A stretch of 64,000 bases of DNA from Bog-532 sp963824545 (GTDB taxonomy: Bacteria > Actinomycetota > Actinomycetes > Streptosporangiales > Streptosporangiaceae), in contig CAWGPP010000003.1 of NCBI GenBank assembly GCA_963824545.1, positions 55,075-119,074 of the forward strand, written 5' to 3'. The position numbers were made by a program, and so were the translations under genes. Shown piece after piece: positions 25,580-35,103 of the stretch; positions within the stretch are counted from its first letter, which is position 1, and each line of letters starts with the position of its first letter. The notes beneath the pieces are model-generated. The model saw only the letters and a program-made list of their open reading frames with translations, did no database searches and was not told the DNA's origin.

Positions 25580-27403
25580 CCGGCAGCGACCTCGTGCTGT
25601 TCGTCCGGACCGCGGCGCACCTGCAGCCCGGCCAGATCGCCCAGCGCGCGCGGCTGCGCGCCCAGCGCCAGGCGCTGCGCCGCTTCCCGGCGACGGCCGC
25701 TGGCTGCTGGCCGGCCCTGACCCCGCGTCAGCCGCGGGCTGGCCGGCCGGGTTCGTTCCCCTCGACGCACGGCTCTGGCGGAACTGGCCCGGACTTCCGG
25801 GGCTGCGGGAAGGCCGCGCCGAACTGCTCGGGATGACCCGGACCCTGGCCCGTTCGGTGGATGAGCGACCAGGAAACCGGCGGGGCAGGCGATCCGGCGG
25901 GCGGCGACCGAATGCGGGCGCACTGGGCACGTACCGACTGGGCACAGGCAGATTGGGTACAGGCCGATGCACCCGCGCTGTGGCGGTTCCACCTGCACTA
26001 CTGGGACTGGTCATGGGGGCTGATCGCCCAGCCGCTCCGGGCCGATGCCCGCGCCTGGTTCGCGGCGCTCTGGCGGTCCTGGCGGTCGGCGGTCATGCCC
26101 GGCCAGGGCGAGGCGTGGCACTCCTATCCCACCGCGCTGCGCGCCTGGTCGTTCTGCGGGGTTCACCGGGACCTGGTGGCGGGCAGCGACGCCGAGGACT
26201 GCTTCCTCGCCAGCCTGTCCGCCCACGCCGGTTTCCTGCGGCGGCACCTGGAAACGGATGTCGGCGGCAATCACCTGGTCAAGAACCTCAAGGCACTGGC
26301 CGGGCTGGCGGTGTTCTTCGCCGATGAAGGACTGCTGGACCAGACGCTGAACCGGCTGACCAGGCAGCTTGCCGTGCAGGTACTGCCCGACGGCGGCCAC
26401 TTCGAGCGGGCTCCCGCCTACCACTGCCAGGTCCTCGGCGATCTCATCGACGTGGACGGGCTGATCCGGGCCGCGGGCCGGGCGCCTGGGCCGGAGCTGA
26501 CCGGGGCGATCGAGCGGATGCGCCGCTGGCTGGGGTGCGTGCTCTCACCCGGACGGGCAGGTCCCGCGGCTGAACGACGGGTACCCGGTCGACCCTGCAC
26601 TGATCGGCCTGCTGCAGCCAGGCACAGCCCCGGATGACCGGCTGCTGGTCCTCCCGGACACGGGCCTGGTCCGGGCGTCGGCAGGCGGGTGGCGGCTGCT
26701 GGCCGACGTCGGGGCACCCTGCCCTGACGAGCTCCCGGCGCATGCGCACGCGGACACCCTCAGCTGCCTGGTCCACGTGGACGGCGTTCCGCTGCTGGTG
26801 GACACCGGCACGTCCACGTACGCGCCCGGCCCAGTGCGTGATTACGAGCGGTCCACCGCGGCGCACAACACCGTCGAGGTCGACGGCGCCAATTCCACCG
26901 AGGTGTGGGGGGCCTTCCGGGCCGCCCGGCGGGCCCGGGTGGGCAAGGTCGTGGCCCGCGACGACGGCGGCGTGCTGATGGCCGGCGCGGCCCATGACGG
27001 ATACCGCGGGCTACCGGGCCGCCCGGTCCACCACCGGCAGTGGGTGCTGTCCGGCACCGAACTGCGCGTGGAGGATCTGGTCAGCGGGACGGGCGAGCAT
27101 TCGGTGACGGTGCGCTGGCATCTAGCGCCCGGCTCGGCCTTGCGGCTGGGTGACGGGGAAGCTGCGGTGCACACGCCGGGCGGCGACTTCCGGGTGGGGG
27201 TTACCGCGTCGCACCCGGTAGCGCTGGCCGCCGAACATGCCCCGTTGGCCACCGGATTCGGCCGGACCGTCGACGCACCGGTGCTGGTCTGCCGCACCCA
27301 GGCTGAGCTGCCCGTGCGGATTAGCACAGCCTGGCGCAGGGCCGGAGATCTTCAGCTGATGTCCGCCGGTGAGCCGGCGTTCGCATTCGGGGGAGCCACG
27401 TGA
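25576..27403 (+). pseudogene. Heparinase II/III-family polysaccharide lyase-like protein, three frameshifts
   Basis: The sequence reads in four successive frames. (1) From ATG 25576: LVLFVRTAAHLQPGQIAQRA. (2) From about 25695: GRWLLAGPDPASAAGWPAGF. (3) From about 25860: ALWRFHLHYWDWSWGLIAQP, HSYPTALRAWSF, GGNHLVKNLKALAG and GGHFERAPAYHCQVLGDL. (4) From about 26545: HPDGQVPRLNDGYP, AHADTLSCLVHVDG and TGTSTYAPGPVRDYERSTAAHN, to the stop. These are the helical toroid and beta-sandwich signatures of heparinase II/III proteins found in actinobacterial exopolysaccharide clusters (~580 residues). One change is a base loss and two are base gains. With three breaks a sequencing cause or advanced decay are both possible. 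Its natural role may be polymer trimming or uronic-acid cleavage. Confidence 0.75.
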
Positions 27404-29502
27404 AACAGATCGTGCAGCCGCTCGCCGGAGGCCCGGTGGAGGTGCTGGACGTACCGCGCCCGGTCCCGGACGCCACCGAGGTGCTGGTCCGCACGGTCGC
27501 GTCGGTGATCTCCCCTGGCACCGAGCGCGCCGTCACCGCCCTTGCCCAGGCCAGCCTGCTCGCCAAGGCCCGCGCCCGGCCGGACCTGGTCCGCCAGGTG
27601 GTCAAGAAGGCACGGGCCGAAGGACTGGCGGCCACCCGGCAGGCCGTCCGCGGCCGCCTCGCCGAGGACCTGCCGCTGGGGTACTCGGCGGCCGGAATCG
27701 TCCTTGCGGCCGGGCCGGGGGTGACCGGAGTGCGGCCCGGCCAGCTGGTGGCGACCGGCGGCGCGGGCAAGGCCAATCACGCGGAGCTGCAGGCCGTGCC
27801 GGGCCTGCTCTGCGCGACCGTGCCAGAGGGAGTCCCGGCCGAGGACGCCGCCTTTACCACGATCGCCTCGATCGCGCTGCATGGCCTGCGCCAGGCCGAA
27901 GTGGGACCTGGATCGAAAGTCGTGGTCCTCGGCCTGGGCCTGATCGGCCAGCTCGCGGCCCGGCTGGCCATCGCGGCCGGTTGTGAGGTGGCCGGCATCG
28001 ATCCAGCGGAGCAGCCGCGCCGGGTCGCGGCCGGGTCGGGGGTGCTGGCCCTGGACGAATGCGGCGACGTCACGACCGACCAGGTGCTGAGCTGGTCCCG
28101 GGGCCGTGGCGCGGACGCCGTGCTGGTCTGCGCGGCAGGCCGCTCCTCGGACGCGGTGATGCGGGTTCCCGCGCTGTGCCGGGACCGGGCCGCCGTGGTC
28201 ATCGTGGGCGACGTCGGGCTCCAGCTGAGCCGGACACCGTTCTACGAACGGGAGCTGTCGCTCCGGTTCGCCCGGTCCTACGGTCCCGGCCGCTATGAGC
28301 CCTCCTACGAAGCCTGGGGGGTGGACTTCCCGGCCGGCCAGGTGCGCTGGACCGAGGGACGGAACTTCGAGGCGGTGCTCGACCTGCTGGCCAGCGGGCG
28401 GCTCGCGGTGTCGGACCTGGTCACGCATACCTACGGCATCGCGGAGGCCGATGCCGCCTACCGGCTGATCGAGCAGCGCAGCGAGCCCTACCTGGCGATC
28501 CGGCTCACCTATCCGGAGACGGTCTCCGACGACGGCGTCCGGCTGACCCTTTCCCCGGCCGCCAGCGCGGCGCCCGGGATCGGGTGGGCGGGGGCCGGCG
28601 CATTCACCACCGGGACGCTGCTGCCCGCCTTCCGCGCCGCGGGCTTCGACCGGTTCGTGGCCATCGCCTCAGCCAGCGGCCTGTCCGCCCGGCGGGCCGC
28701 GGAGCGGAACGGCTTCGAGAAAGCGGTATCGGGCGCGGACGCGCTCATCGGCGACCCGGACGTCGAGGTGATCGTCGTCGCCGCCCCGCACGACACGCAC
28801 GCGGACCTCACGGCGCAGGCGTTGGCCGCCGGGCGGCACGTGTGGTGCGAGAAGCCGCTGGCGCTGACCCTCGATGAGCTGGATGCGGTGGAGAAGGCCT
28901 GGCACGGGTCCGGCCGCCAGCTCGCGGTGGGCTTCAACCGGCGCTGGTCGCCCGCGGTCGAGGCCGCTCAGCAGGCGCTGGCTGGGGTCCCGGCGCCGAA
29001 GCTCGTGGTGTACCGGGTGGCGACCGGCCGGGTCCCGGACGGTCACTGGTACCACGACCGGCGGCAAGGCGGCCGGCTGCTCGGCGAGGTGTGCCACTTC
29101 GTCGATACCGCGCAGGCGCTGGTCGGCGCCCCGGTGGAGGACGTCGCGGCCCTGACCGGAGGTGCCGTTCCGGGAGCGGCCCACCTCGACGACGCCGCAG
29201 TGTCGTTGCTGTTCGCGGACGGCTCGCTGGCCGTCATCGCCTACGGCAGCGCGGAACCGGTGGCCGGTAAGGAGTGGATCGAGGTCCAGGCCGCGTCTCA
29301 CCGGGTCGTCATCGATGACTTCCGGTCGGTCGAGGTGAACGGTAAGACGGTCTGGAAGGGGCACCAGGACAAGGGGCATCGTCCGTGCGCGGCCGCGTTC
29401 CGCGCCGCCGTCGCAGGTGAGGCGGACGTACCGACCGAGGCCATGCTGGCCACGATGCGCGCCACGATCCGTGCCGCCGGAAGACCGGGCGGTCATGACT
29501 GA
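27400..29502 (+). CDS. Two-domain oxidoreductase: zinc-type dehydrogenase fused to Gfo/Idh/MocA
   Basis: The GTG start overlaps the heparinase stop. The protein is 700 residues. Residues 1-350 form an MDR dehydrogenase (SPGTERAVT, LPLGYSAAGIVLAAGPGV, VVVLGLGLIGQLAARLA); residues ~370-695 form a Gfo/Idh/MocA dehydrogenase (GWAGAGAFTTGTLLPAF, HDTHADLTAQALAAGRHVWC, EKPLALTLDELDAVE, FNRRWSPAV, GEVCHFVDTAQALVGAP). Fusions of this type recur next to heparinase-like and GT genes in bacterial surface-polysaccharide clusters. The substrate is presumably an oxidised or unsaturated sugar derivative, but I do not know it. The gene is intact between frameshifted neighbours, which helps the argument that the surrounding breaks are local. 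Confidence 0.88.
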   Translation: MKQIVQPLAGGPVEVLDVPRPVPDATEVLVRTVASVISPGTERAVTALAQASLLAKARARPDLVRQVVKKARAEGLAATRQAVRGRLAEDLPLGYSAAGIVLAAGPGVTGVRPGQLVATGGAGKANHAELQAVPGLLCATVPEGVPAEDAAFTTIASIALHGLRQAEVGPGSKVVVLGLGLIGQLAARLAIAAGCEVAGIDPAEQPRRVAAGSGVLALDECGDVTTDQVLSWSRGRGADAVLVCAAGRSSDAVMRVPALCRDRAAVVIVGDVGLQLSRTPFYERELSLRFARSYGPGRYEPSYEAWGVDFPAGQVRWTEGRNFEAVLDLLASGRLAVSDLVTHTYGIAEADAAYRLIEQRSEPYLAIRLTYPETVSDDGVRLTLSPAASAAPGIGWAGAGAFTTGTLLPAFRAAGFDRFVAIASASGLSARRAAERNGFEKAVSGADALIGDPDVEVIVVAAPHDTHADLTAQALAAGRHVWCEKPLALTLDELDAVEKAWHGSGRQLAVGFNRRWSPAVEAAQQALAGVPAPKLVVYRVATGRVPDGHWYHDRRQGGRLLGEVCHFVDTAQALVGAPVEDVAALTGGAVPGAAHLDDAAVSLLFADGSLAVIAYGSAEPVAGKEWIEVQAASHRVVIDDFRSVEVNGKTVWKGHQDKGHRPCAAAFRAAVAGEADVPTEAMLATMRATIRAAGRPGGHD

Positions 29503-30226
29503 CCGGGCGCTGGCCCACACCGAGGAGGTTCGCCGGCTTTTCGATGCCAAGGCGGCCAACTGGGCCGCAAAATACGCGCCGCGAGGCCGGCTCACGGGGC
29601 GGCTGACGCAGCTTTCCTCCGTGGTCAGATCCCACGTCCCCGTGGGGGGACGTGTGCTGGATCTCGGCTGCGGTACGGGGGAACTTGCCCGGCATCTGGC
29701 CGCCTCCGGGCTGCGGGTGACTGGCTGTGACATCTCGCCGAACATGCTGAACCAGGCGGCCACGGCCGATGCCAGCGGCGCGGCCGGATGGGTGCCGCTG
29801 CAACCGGGCTGGCAGACACTGCCATTCGCATCGGCCAGCTTCGACGCGGTCGTCGGGGCGAGCGTCCTGGAGTACGTCGGCTCCCCCGCTGCCGTGCTGG
29901 GCGAATGCGCCCGTGTGCTGCGGCCGGGAGGCGTCATGCTGTGCACGGTTCCCAACCTCACCCATCCGGTCCGCTGGCTGGAATGGGCCGCCGCTGCGAT
30001 CCCCCTGCTGCCAGCCGTTCAGGCTGCTGCCGGCACGATCTGGTCCAGGCTCGGCCGCTACCTGACCTACCTGCGGATCTCCCGGCAGCGGCACTCCGTC
30101 AACTGGTGGTGCGCGGTCGCTGCTCAGGCCGGGCTGCTGGCCGTTCGCCGCCCGACCAGGGCGGAGCGCTCGCCTCTGTGGCAGTTCACATTCCAGCGGC
30201 CCGGTAGCTACAGGGCAGCCTCGTGA
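29495..30226 (+). CDS. Class I SAM-dependent methyltransferase
   Basis: The ATG at 29495 overlaps the previous gene by 8 bp. The 243-residue protein has motif I VLDLGCGTGELARHLAASG, motif II VTGCDISPNMLNQA (acidic ribose ligand) and a motif IV region SFDAVVGASVLEYVG, then LRPGGVMLCTVPN. It is the simple Methyltransf_11 fold with a C-terminal extension (KRQRHSVNWW-type basic/Trp segment). In this setting it probably methylates a hydroxyl or amino group of a sugar in the repeat unit. It is translationally coupled upstream, and its stop overlaps the next start (GTGA). Confidence 0.85.
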   Translation: MTDRALAHTEEVRRLFDAKAANWAAKYAPRGRLTGRLTQLSSVVRSHVPVGGRVLDLGCGTGELARHLAASGLRVTGCDISPNMLNQAATADASGAAGWVPLQPGWQTLPFASASFDAVVGASVLEYVGSPAAVLGECARVLRPGGVMLCTVPNLTHPVRWLEWAAAAIPLLPAVQAAAGTIWSRLGRYLTYLRISRQRHSVNWWCAVAAQAGLLAVRRPTRAERSPLWQFTFQRPGSYRAAS

Positions 30227-31189
30227 CCGGGCTCGTGACTGTGGACATCGCCGGCGCGCAGATGGGCGGCTCGGCCCGGTACGCGGCAGAGCTGCGCGGC
30301 TACCTAGCCCGCACCGGACGCCAGGACGTCCGGGTTATCGGAGCCGACCGGCATGTCAATCCAACCTGGCTGCTCAGGCGAGAAACGGTCAGGCCAAAGT
30401 CAGGGCGCCGCGTCGCGGTCAACAACGTCAGCTTCGTCAGCCCGCGCGGGCAGCGCTGGACACTGCTGCGCAATGCGCTGCATTTCCTGTCCGACGAAGA
30501 GGCGGCTCGCCTCGATCCCGCACTGCGCAACTCCGTACGGCGGGAGGCCGTCGTGGTGCGGCTGACCGCACACCGGGCCGATGTGCTCGTCGTCCCCTGC
30601 ACCGCCATGGCAGAGCGCGTCACCGGGGCCATACCAGCGGTACGAAGTCGGATGGTGGTGCGCCCGCACCCAGTCTCAGCTGGACCGGCCCGGCCAGGGG
30701 CGAGGGAGGAGGCGATCCTGTGCCCGGTGCTGTTCGCGCCCTACAAGCAGATGGATGAACGGCTCACCGAGTTGCTCTGCGCCGTTGACGGCTACGGCGA
30801 TCCGGCGGTCCGGGTGCGGGTGACCGCAGACCGCGCGGACCTGCCGCCCGCAGTGGCGTCCAGCCCCCGGCTGGAGTTCCTCGGGCGGATCGATCAGCAC
30901 GACCTGCAACAGGCCTGGGCGCGCAGCCAGGCGATCTACTTTCCCAGCGGCCTGGAGTCGTTCGGCTACCCGCTCGCCGAGGCGAGAGCCAATGGGCAGC
31001 CGGTGATCGCCCGCGATACCGCACAGAACCGGGAGATCGCCGGGCCCGCATTGTGCGGTTTCGATCCGGGCGACCCGGACTCGCTGCGCCAGGCGGTGAA
31101 GTCCGCCCTTGACGACCGAGGTGGCGCCGGATCCGCTGCCGTTCGACCCGGATGCCTACTTCGACTGGATACTTGGAGGCCGCCCGTGA
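30223..31189 (+). pseudogene. GT-B glycosyltransferase (family 1/4-like), frameshifted near its 3' end
   Basis: The GTG start overlaps the methyltransferase stop. DIAGAQMGGSARYAAELRGY gives the GT-B N-terminus; the donor half has CPVLFAPYKQMDERL, RLEFLGRIDQHDLQQAW and SGLESFGYPLAEARANGQPV with the E-x7-E signature. Near 31110 the frame moves: the natural ending (EVAPDPLPFDPDAYFDWILG, then GRP and TGA at 31187-31189) lies one base over, and an extra C after GACGAC explains this. As the sequence stands the frame runs through into the next gene and predicts a 619-residue GT1-GT2 fusion. I consider that fusion an artefact of the frameshift. Confidence 0.75.
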
Positions 31190-32082
31190 CCCAACTCGGC
31201 CTTCGGCCATATCAGCCCGGTGATACTCCCGGGCCACGCAGCGTCCCGGTGAGCGTAGTAGTGCTCACACGTGACGAAGAAGTGAACATCCGGCATTGCC
31301 TGAACTCCCTGACCTGGGCTGACCAGGCAGTCGTCGTTGACTCTGGCTCCATGGACGACACTGTTCCCATCGCCCGGTCGTATGGCGCGGAGATCGTTGA
31401 ACAGACCTGGCTCGGTTTCTCGGCACAGCGTGAATTCGCGCTCCGGCTGCCGCTGCTCCGGCACGACTGGGTCTACTTCGTAGACGGAGACCAGTGGATC
31501 TCTCCTCAGTTGGCCGCGGAGGTCGCCGCCCGCCTGGAGGAGCCCGCATGCGCCGCGTACACGCACCGGTTCCGGCTCGTTTTCGAGGGCACCTGGATCC
31601 GGCACTGTGGCTGGTACAGCGGTTCGTGGAATGTTCAGCTCATGGACCGCCGGTACTGCAAATACGACGGGAACCTGGTCGGCGAGCGGGTTTGCGTCGA
31701 CGGTGTGACCCACCGCCTGCGCCATGACATTGTTGATGACAATCACAAGGGTCTGGCAGCGTGGCTTCACAAGCATGTCGGCTACGCCGAGCTTGAGGCC
31801 ACACGGCGCAGGCAACCACCCTCTCTCCCGACCCGCATACGTACGGTGCGGGCCCGCGGCGACGTCCGTCCGCTGCCACGCGCTGTGCTGAAAGATGTAC
31901 TTTTTCCGTCCATTCCGGCCAAGCCACTCGCACTGTTCTTCTATATGTACGTCGCGCGTCTGGGACTGCTTGATGGGCGGGCCGGATTGCATTTCTGTTA
32001 CTTCCATGCCTGGTACGAGATGTGCGTCGCCGCACTTCGCGCCGAATCCCTGGACCCGACCGGAAGCAGATCGGATGGCTAG
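31186..32082 (+). CDS. Family 2 glycosyltransferase (WaaE/KdtX-like)
   Basis: The GTG at 31186 has GGAGG seven bases upstream and overlaps the proper stop of the preceding glycosyltransferase. The protein has 298 residues with VSVVVLTRDEEVNIRHCLNS (GT-A entry), AVVVDSGSMDDT, YFVDGDQWIS (metal-binding DxD; the usual VDADEW is changed) and a C-terminal part with FPSIPAKPLALFFYMYV, which contains a hydrophobic membrane-contacting segment. This family adds a sugar to lipopolysaccharide-core-like or teichoic-type acceptors at the membrane. A decayed paralogue lies at 37311-37838, so this gene was duplicated within the cluster. Confidence 0.85.
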   Translation: MTQLGLRPYQPGDTPGPRSVPVSVVVLTRDEEVNIRHCLNSLTWADQAVVVDSGSMDDTVPIARSYGAEIVEQTWLGFSAQREFALRLPLLRHDWVYFVDGDQWISPQLAAEVAARLEEPACAAYTHRFRLVFEGTWIRHCGWYSGSWNVQLMDRRYCKYDGNLVGERVCVDGVTHRLRHDIVDDNHKGLAAWLHKHVGYAELEATRRRQPPSLPTRIRTVRARGDVRPLPRAVLKDVLFPSIPAKPLALFFYMYVARLGLLDGRAGLHFCYFHAWYEMCVAALRAESLDPTGSRSDG

Positions 32083-32468
32083 GGGCCGGTATGCATGCGC
32101 AACACCGAGGCCGTCGACCAGTGATGAGCTTCCGTTGTCGAGCGAGTTGCCCCGGGAGGCGGGACAGGGGCGCTGTCCTATTCGTCAATATTGCCGACCA
32201 TGGCGGTATGGCTGGGCTTTTCCCCGGAATAAAGGATCAGGCAATCATGCCCAGATACACCTCTACTCCGGCGGAGATGCACTGGAGTTCGTCGCGTTGG
32301 CGGATAATATTAAGGCGGCGCATGCAGTACTGACCTACAACGCCAATTGTGTGGACTCCCGGGACCAGCTTAACATCTATAGAGCTGTCGCAAGCCTCTA
32401 TGTATTCCATGCGAAATGAACATAACGTCAGAATATAAGCCTTATGGACAACAGTGGAGTATCGCCTG
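32083..32468. other. Gene-free stretch with lower GC
   Basis: The stretch separates the glycosyltransferase from the WlbA-like gene. Its second half (32220-32450) has clearly lower GC than the genes around it. Short open frames exist on both strands but none has a family signature or ribosome site. It probably holds the promoter of the downstream gene. Confidence 0.4.
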
Positions 32469-33524
32469 ATGGGCACGCTGAACGAGGAAATCCGGGTCGG
32501 TGTCGTTGGTGTCGGCTACTGGGGGTCGAAGCATGCCCGGGTGCTGCGCTCGACGATGGGCGTGGCATCTGTGATAGAGATCGACCCACGGGTCGCTGCC
32601 TCCCCCCGCCGCCAGCACGACGGCGCCTCCGGCTATGCCCGGATAGATGACGCCCTGTCCGAGGTTGATGCACTCGTCATTGCCACCCCGCCGTCAAGCC
32701 ACGCGCGTCTCGGGCTTCAGGCGATCAAGGCCGGAAAGCACGTTCTGATCGAGAAACCACTTGCCACCACTACCGCTGAAGCGCGGTCAATGGTCGAGGC
32801 AGCAGAGCGCGTCGACGTGGTCCTCATGCCCGGTCACACACTGGAGCACAACGCGGCCGTACACAAACTCCGCGATCTCGTCCAGGGAGGAGAACTGGGC
32901 CGGCTGTTCTATCTCGACTGCACCCGCCTGAACCTAGGGCTCTACCAGCCAGACGTGGGGGTCATCATGGACCTCGCTCCGCACGACGTCTCTATCGCCA
33001 ACTTTGTCCTCGGCTCACAGCCGACAGCGGTCACGGCCTGGGGCGCCCGGCACGTGCACCCGGAGTATGAGGACGTCGCCCGCATATTGCTGGATTACGC
33101 CGACATCGGCGTACGTGCGAACATTCACGTCAGCTGGCTCAGCCCGCTGAAGGTCCGGAAAGTCACGGCCGTGGGGTCAAGGAAAATGGCCACTTTTGAC
33201 GATCTCGGAAACGACGAGGAGCGGGTTCGTCTTTTCGACAAAGCCGTGCTCCCACCGGAGGCTGGTGACGGCCCGCTGTCACGGGTCGCTTACCATCTGG
33301 GTGATGTGATCTTGCCGTTCGTGCCCTTCGCGGAACCGCTCGCTGTCCAAGATCAGCACTTCATCGACAGCATCCTTCGCAAGAGCGCCCCAGCAGTTGG
33401 TGGCTCAAGCGGCCTTGCCGTCGTCCGCGTACTCGAATGCGCCGAGGTATCGCTCCGGGAACAGCGGCCTGTGCAACTGGCGGAGGTTGAGCGGAGGCCA
33501 AAGACCGCAGCCTCCTCCCGTTAG
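32469..33524 (+). CDS. Gfo/Idh/MocA dehydrogenase, WlbA/WbpB-like (UDP-GlcNAc-uronate 3-dehydrogenase)
   Basis: The ATG at 32469 has GGAG nine bases upstream. The 351-residue protein begins IRVGVVGVGYWGSKHARVLR, the NAD-binding motif of the WlbA subgroup, followed by ATPPSSHARLGLQAIKAGKH, VLIEKPLATTTAEARS (active-site Lys), MPGHTLEHNAAV and IMDLAPHDVSIANFVLG. WlbA-type enzymes oxidise C3 of UDP-N-acetylglucosaminuronate so that an amino group can be added. The aminotransferase and acetyltransferase needed next are fused in the gene at 35104-36780, so the three activities give UDP-2,3-diacetamido-2,3-dideoxy-uronate (pathway inference). The stop codon TAG forms part of the target site of the IS element that follows immediately. 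Confidence 0.8.
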   Translation: MGTLNEEIRVGVVGVGYWGSKHARVLRSTMGVASVIEIDPRVAASPRRQHDGASGYARIDDALSEVDALVIATPPSSHARLGLQAIKAGKHVLIEKPLATTTAEARSMVEAAERVDVVLMPGHTLEHNAAVHKLRDLVQGGELGRLFYLDCTRLNLGLYQPDVGVIMDLAPHDVSIANFVLGSQPTAVTAWGARHVHPEYEDVARILLDYADIGVRANIHVSWLSPLKVRKVTAVGSRKMATFDDLGNDEERVRLFDKAVLPPEAGDGPLSRVAYHLGDVILPFVPFAEPLAVQDQHFIDSILRKSAPAVGGSSGLAVVRVLECAEVSLREQRPVQLAEVERRPKTAASSR

Positions 33525-33599
33525 TACTACAACGGCGGGGCGTTACTAGGCTCGGCGTGGCTGCGTGATCTGAGGCCCTGGAGCGGCCAGGCTTGCGGC

Positions 33600-34811
33600 A
33601 TGCTTTCTGTCGTGGATGACGCGCGGGTGCTGGAGCAGGACGGGCATGCCGCGTGGTCGGAGTCGTTCAATGAGCTGTTCGCGCAGGTCGCGGGGGTCTT
33701 TGAGAATGCGTCGGTCCGGCGGCACGGCCGGTGGTACGTGCTGGGGCTGCTGTCGCACCAGGAGCGGAAGAACTCATGGTGGCTGGCGGAGTTCGCCGGG
33801 GACGTGTCGCCGGACGGGATGCAGCGGCTGCTGAACTTCTCTCCGTGGGACGAGGACGCCGCGAGGGACGCCGTGGCCCGGTACGTGGCCCGGCGGATGG
33901 GCGACCCGGCGGCGGTCCTGGTCCTGGACGAGACGGGGTTCCTGAAGAAGGGGCGCATGTCGGCCGGGGTCTCCCGGCAGTACACCGGGACGGCGGGCAG
34001 GGTCGAGAACTGCCAGGTCGGGGTGTTCGCGGCCTACGTCACCCCGGATTGGAGCCGGGCGCTGATCGACCGGGAGCTGTACCTGCCCGAGGGCTGGACG
34101 GATGACCGGGATCGCTGCCGGGCCGCCGGGATCGGCGACGACGTGCCGTTCGCGACCAAGCCGGAGCTGGGCCGGCAGATGGTCGGGCGCGCGGTGGAGG
34201 CGGGGATCCCGTTCTGCTGGGTCGCCGCCGGCGAGGTCTACGGCGGCAACCCCAAGCTCCGCACGTGGCTGGAGGAGCAGGGCATCCCGTACGTCATGGC
34301 CGTCAAGTGCAGCGAGATGATCGCCACGGCGGCCGGCAAGAAGCGCGCGGACAAGCTCGCCGCCCTCGTCCCCCGCGACGGGTGGCAGCGGCTGAGCTGC
34401 GCCGACGGGTCCAAGGGGCCGAGGTTCTATGATTGGGCCCTCATCGCCACGGACAGCCCGCGGCACCACCTCCTGGTCCGCAGGTCCCTCCAGCCCGGCG
34501 AGAAGGGCAACCTTGAACTGGCCTTCTACCGCTGCTGGTCGCCCCGCCCCGTGACACTGCCCGATCTGGCGGCGGTGGCGGGGGCGCGCTGGGGAGTGGA
34601 GGACTGCTTCGGCGAGGCGAAGAACAAGGCCGGCCTGGACCACTACCAGGTCCGCAAGTACCGCGCCTGGTACCGGCACGTCACCCTCGCCATGCTCGCC
34701 CATGCCTTCCTCGCCGTCACCGCCCGCGACTCGCGCCCCGGCGCCCAGCCTCCCGGGCCGGTCCCGGCCAGCGGGAATGACGAGGGCGCCCCCGCTAAAA
34801 AGGGGACCTGA
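33600..34811 (+). CDS. IS701-family DDE transposase
   Basis: The protein has 403 residues, a normal length for IS701 transposases. An N-terminal segment (GRWYVLGLLSHQERKNSWWL) is followed by the DDE_5-type catalytic core: VLVLDETGFLKKG (first Asp), YTGTAGRVENCQVGVFAAYV and IPFCWVAAGEVYGG (second acidic region). The C-terminal part has GARWGVEDCFGEAKNKAGLDHYQVRKYRAWYRHVT with the final Glu, split here only for citation. It cuts and pastes the element. No frameshift is present, so the element should be active if expressed. Confidence 0.92.
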   Translation: MLSVVDDARVLEQDGHAAWSESFNELFAQVAGVFENASVRRHGRWYVLGLLSHQERKNSWWLAEFAGDVSPDGMQRLLNFSPWDEDAARDAVARYVARRMGDPAAVLVLDETGFLKKGRMSAGVSRQYTGTAGRVENCQVGVFAAYVTPDWSRALIDRELYLPEGWTDDRDRCRAAGIGDDVPFATKPELGRQMVGRAVEAGIPFCWVAAGEVYGGNPKLRTWLEEQGIPYVMAVKCSEMIATAAGKKRADKLAALVPRDGWQRLSCADGSKGPRFYDWALIATDSPRHHLLVRRSLQPGEKGNLELAFYRCWSPRPVTLPDLAAVAGARWGVEDCFGEAKNKAGLDHYQVRKYRAWYRHVTLAMLAHAFLAVTARDSRPGAQPPGPVPASGNDEGAPAKKGT

Positions 34812-34816
34812 CGCCT

Positions 34817-35053
34817 GTGCTCTTCGCCCCGCCCAGGACATACGCCCCGCCAGCATTCATAACGGGTGATAACGGGCGTGACCTGATCCCGCTCACCGCC
34901 GCAGAGTCACGCCGCCTGTTTAACCTGCACGTCCGCGTCACTCGCTCACAGGCGTTCCACGAGCAGTGGTCAGACTGGCGGCGCTACCGCCAGGCCGCTG
35001 CCAGGAAATCGCACTACGCCCGCCGACTTAGAGATCACAAGGCGCTGCTGTAG
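34817..35053 (+). CDS. Small passenger frame of the IS701 element
   Basis: A 78-residue basic frame lies between the transposase stop and the right end. IPLTAAESRRLFNLHVRVTR and WSDWRRYRQAAARKSHYARR resemble the short C-terminal tail or orphan second frame often seen in actinobacterial IS701-like transposases. It may be a detached transposase tail with DNA-binding character. It almost reaches the terminal repeat. Function is not established. Confidence 0.5.
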   Translation: MLFAPPRTYAPPAFITGDNGRDLIPLTAAESRRLFNLHVRVTRSQAFHEQWSDWRRYRQAAARKSHYARRLRDHKALL

Positions 35054-35103
35054 TATTAGACGTGCAGCCGGGCGCGGCATCCCGCTGGCATCGGCCGTCC
35101 CTG

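Larger units (their letters stand above)
33521..35059. mobile_element. IS701-family insertion sequence with TTAG target duplication
   Basis: The element proper is 33525-35055 (1531 bp). The left end TACTACAACGGCG and the reverse complement of the right end (TACTACAGCAGCG) form imperfect terminal inverted repeats. TTAG flanks both ends (33521-33524 and 35056-35059), a 4-bp target duplication as expected for IS701. It carries a full-length DDE transposase gene and a small downstream frame. Intact ends, TSD and transposase point to recent insertion. The TSD includes the last bases of the upstream gene's stop codon. Confidence 0.9.

Noticed and set aside
30223..32082. 619-residue bifunctional glycosyltransferase
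   Set aside because: The proper stop of the first gene and the start of the second are preserved in the correct frames; the fusion arises from one extra base.
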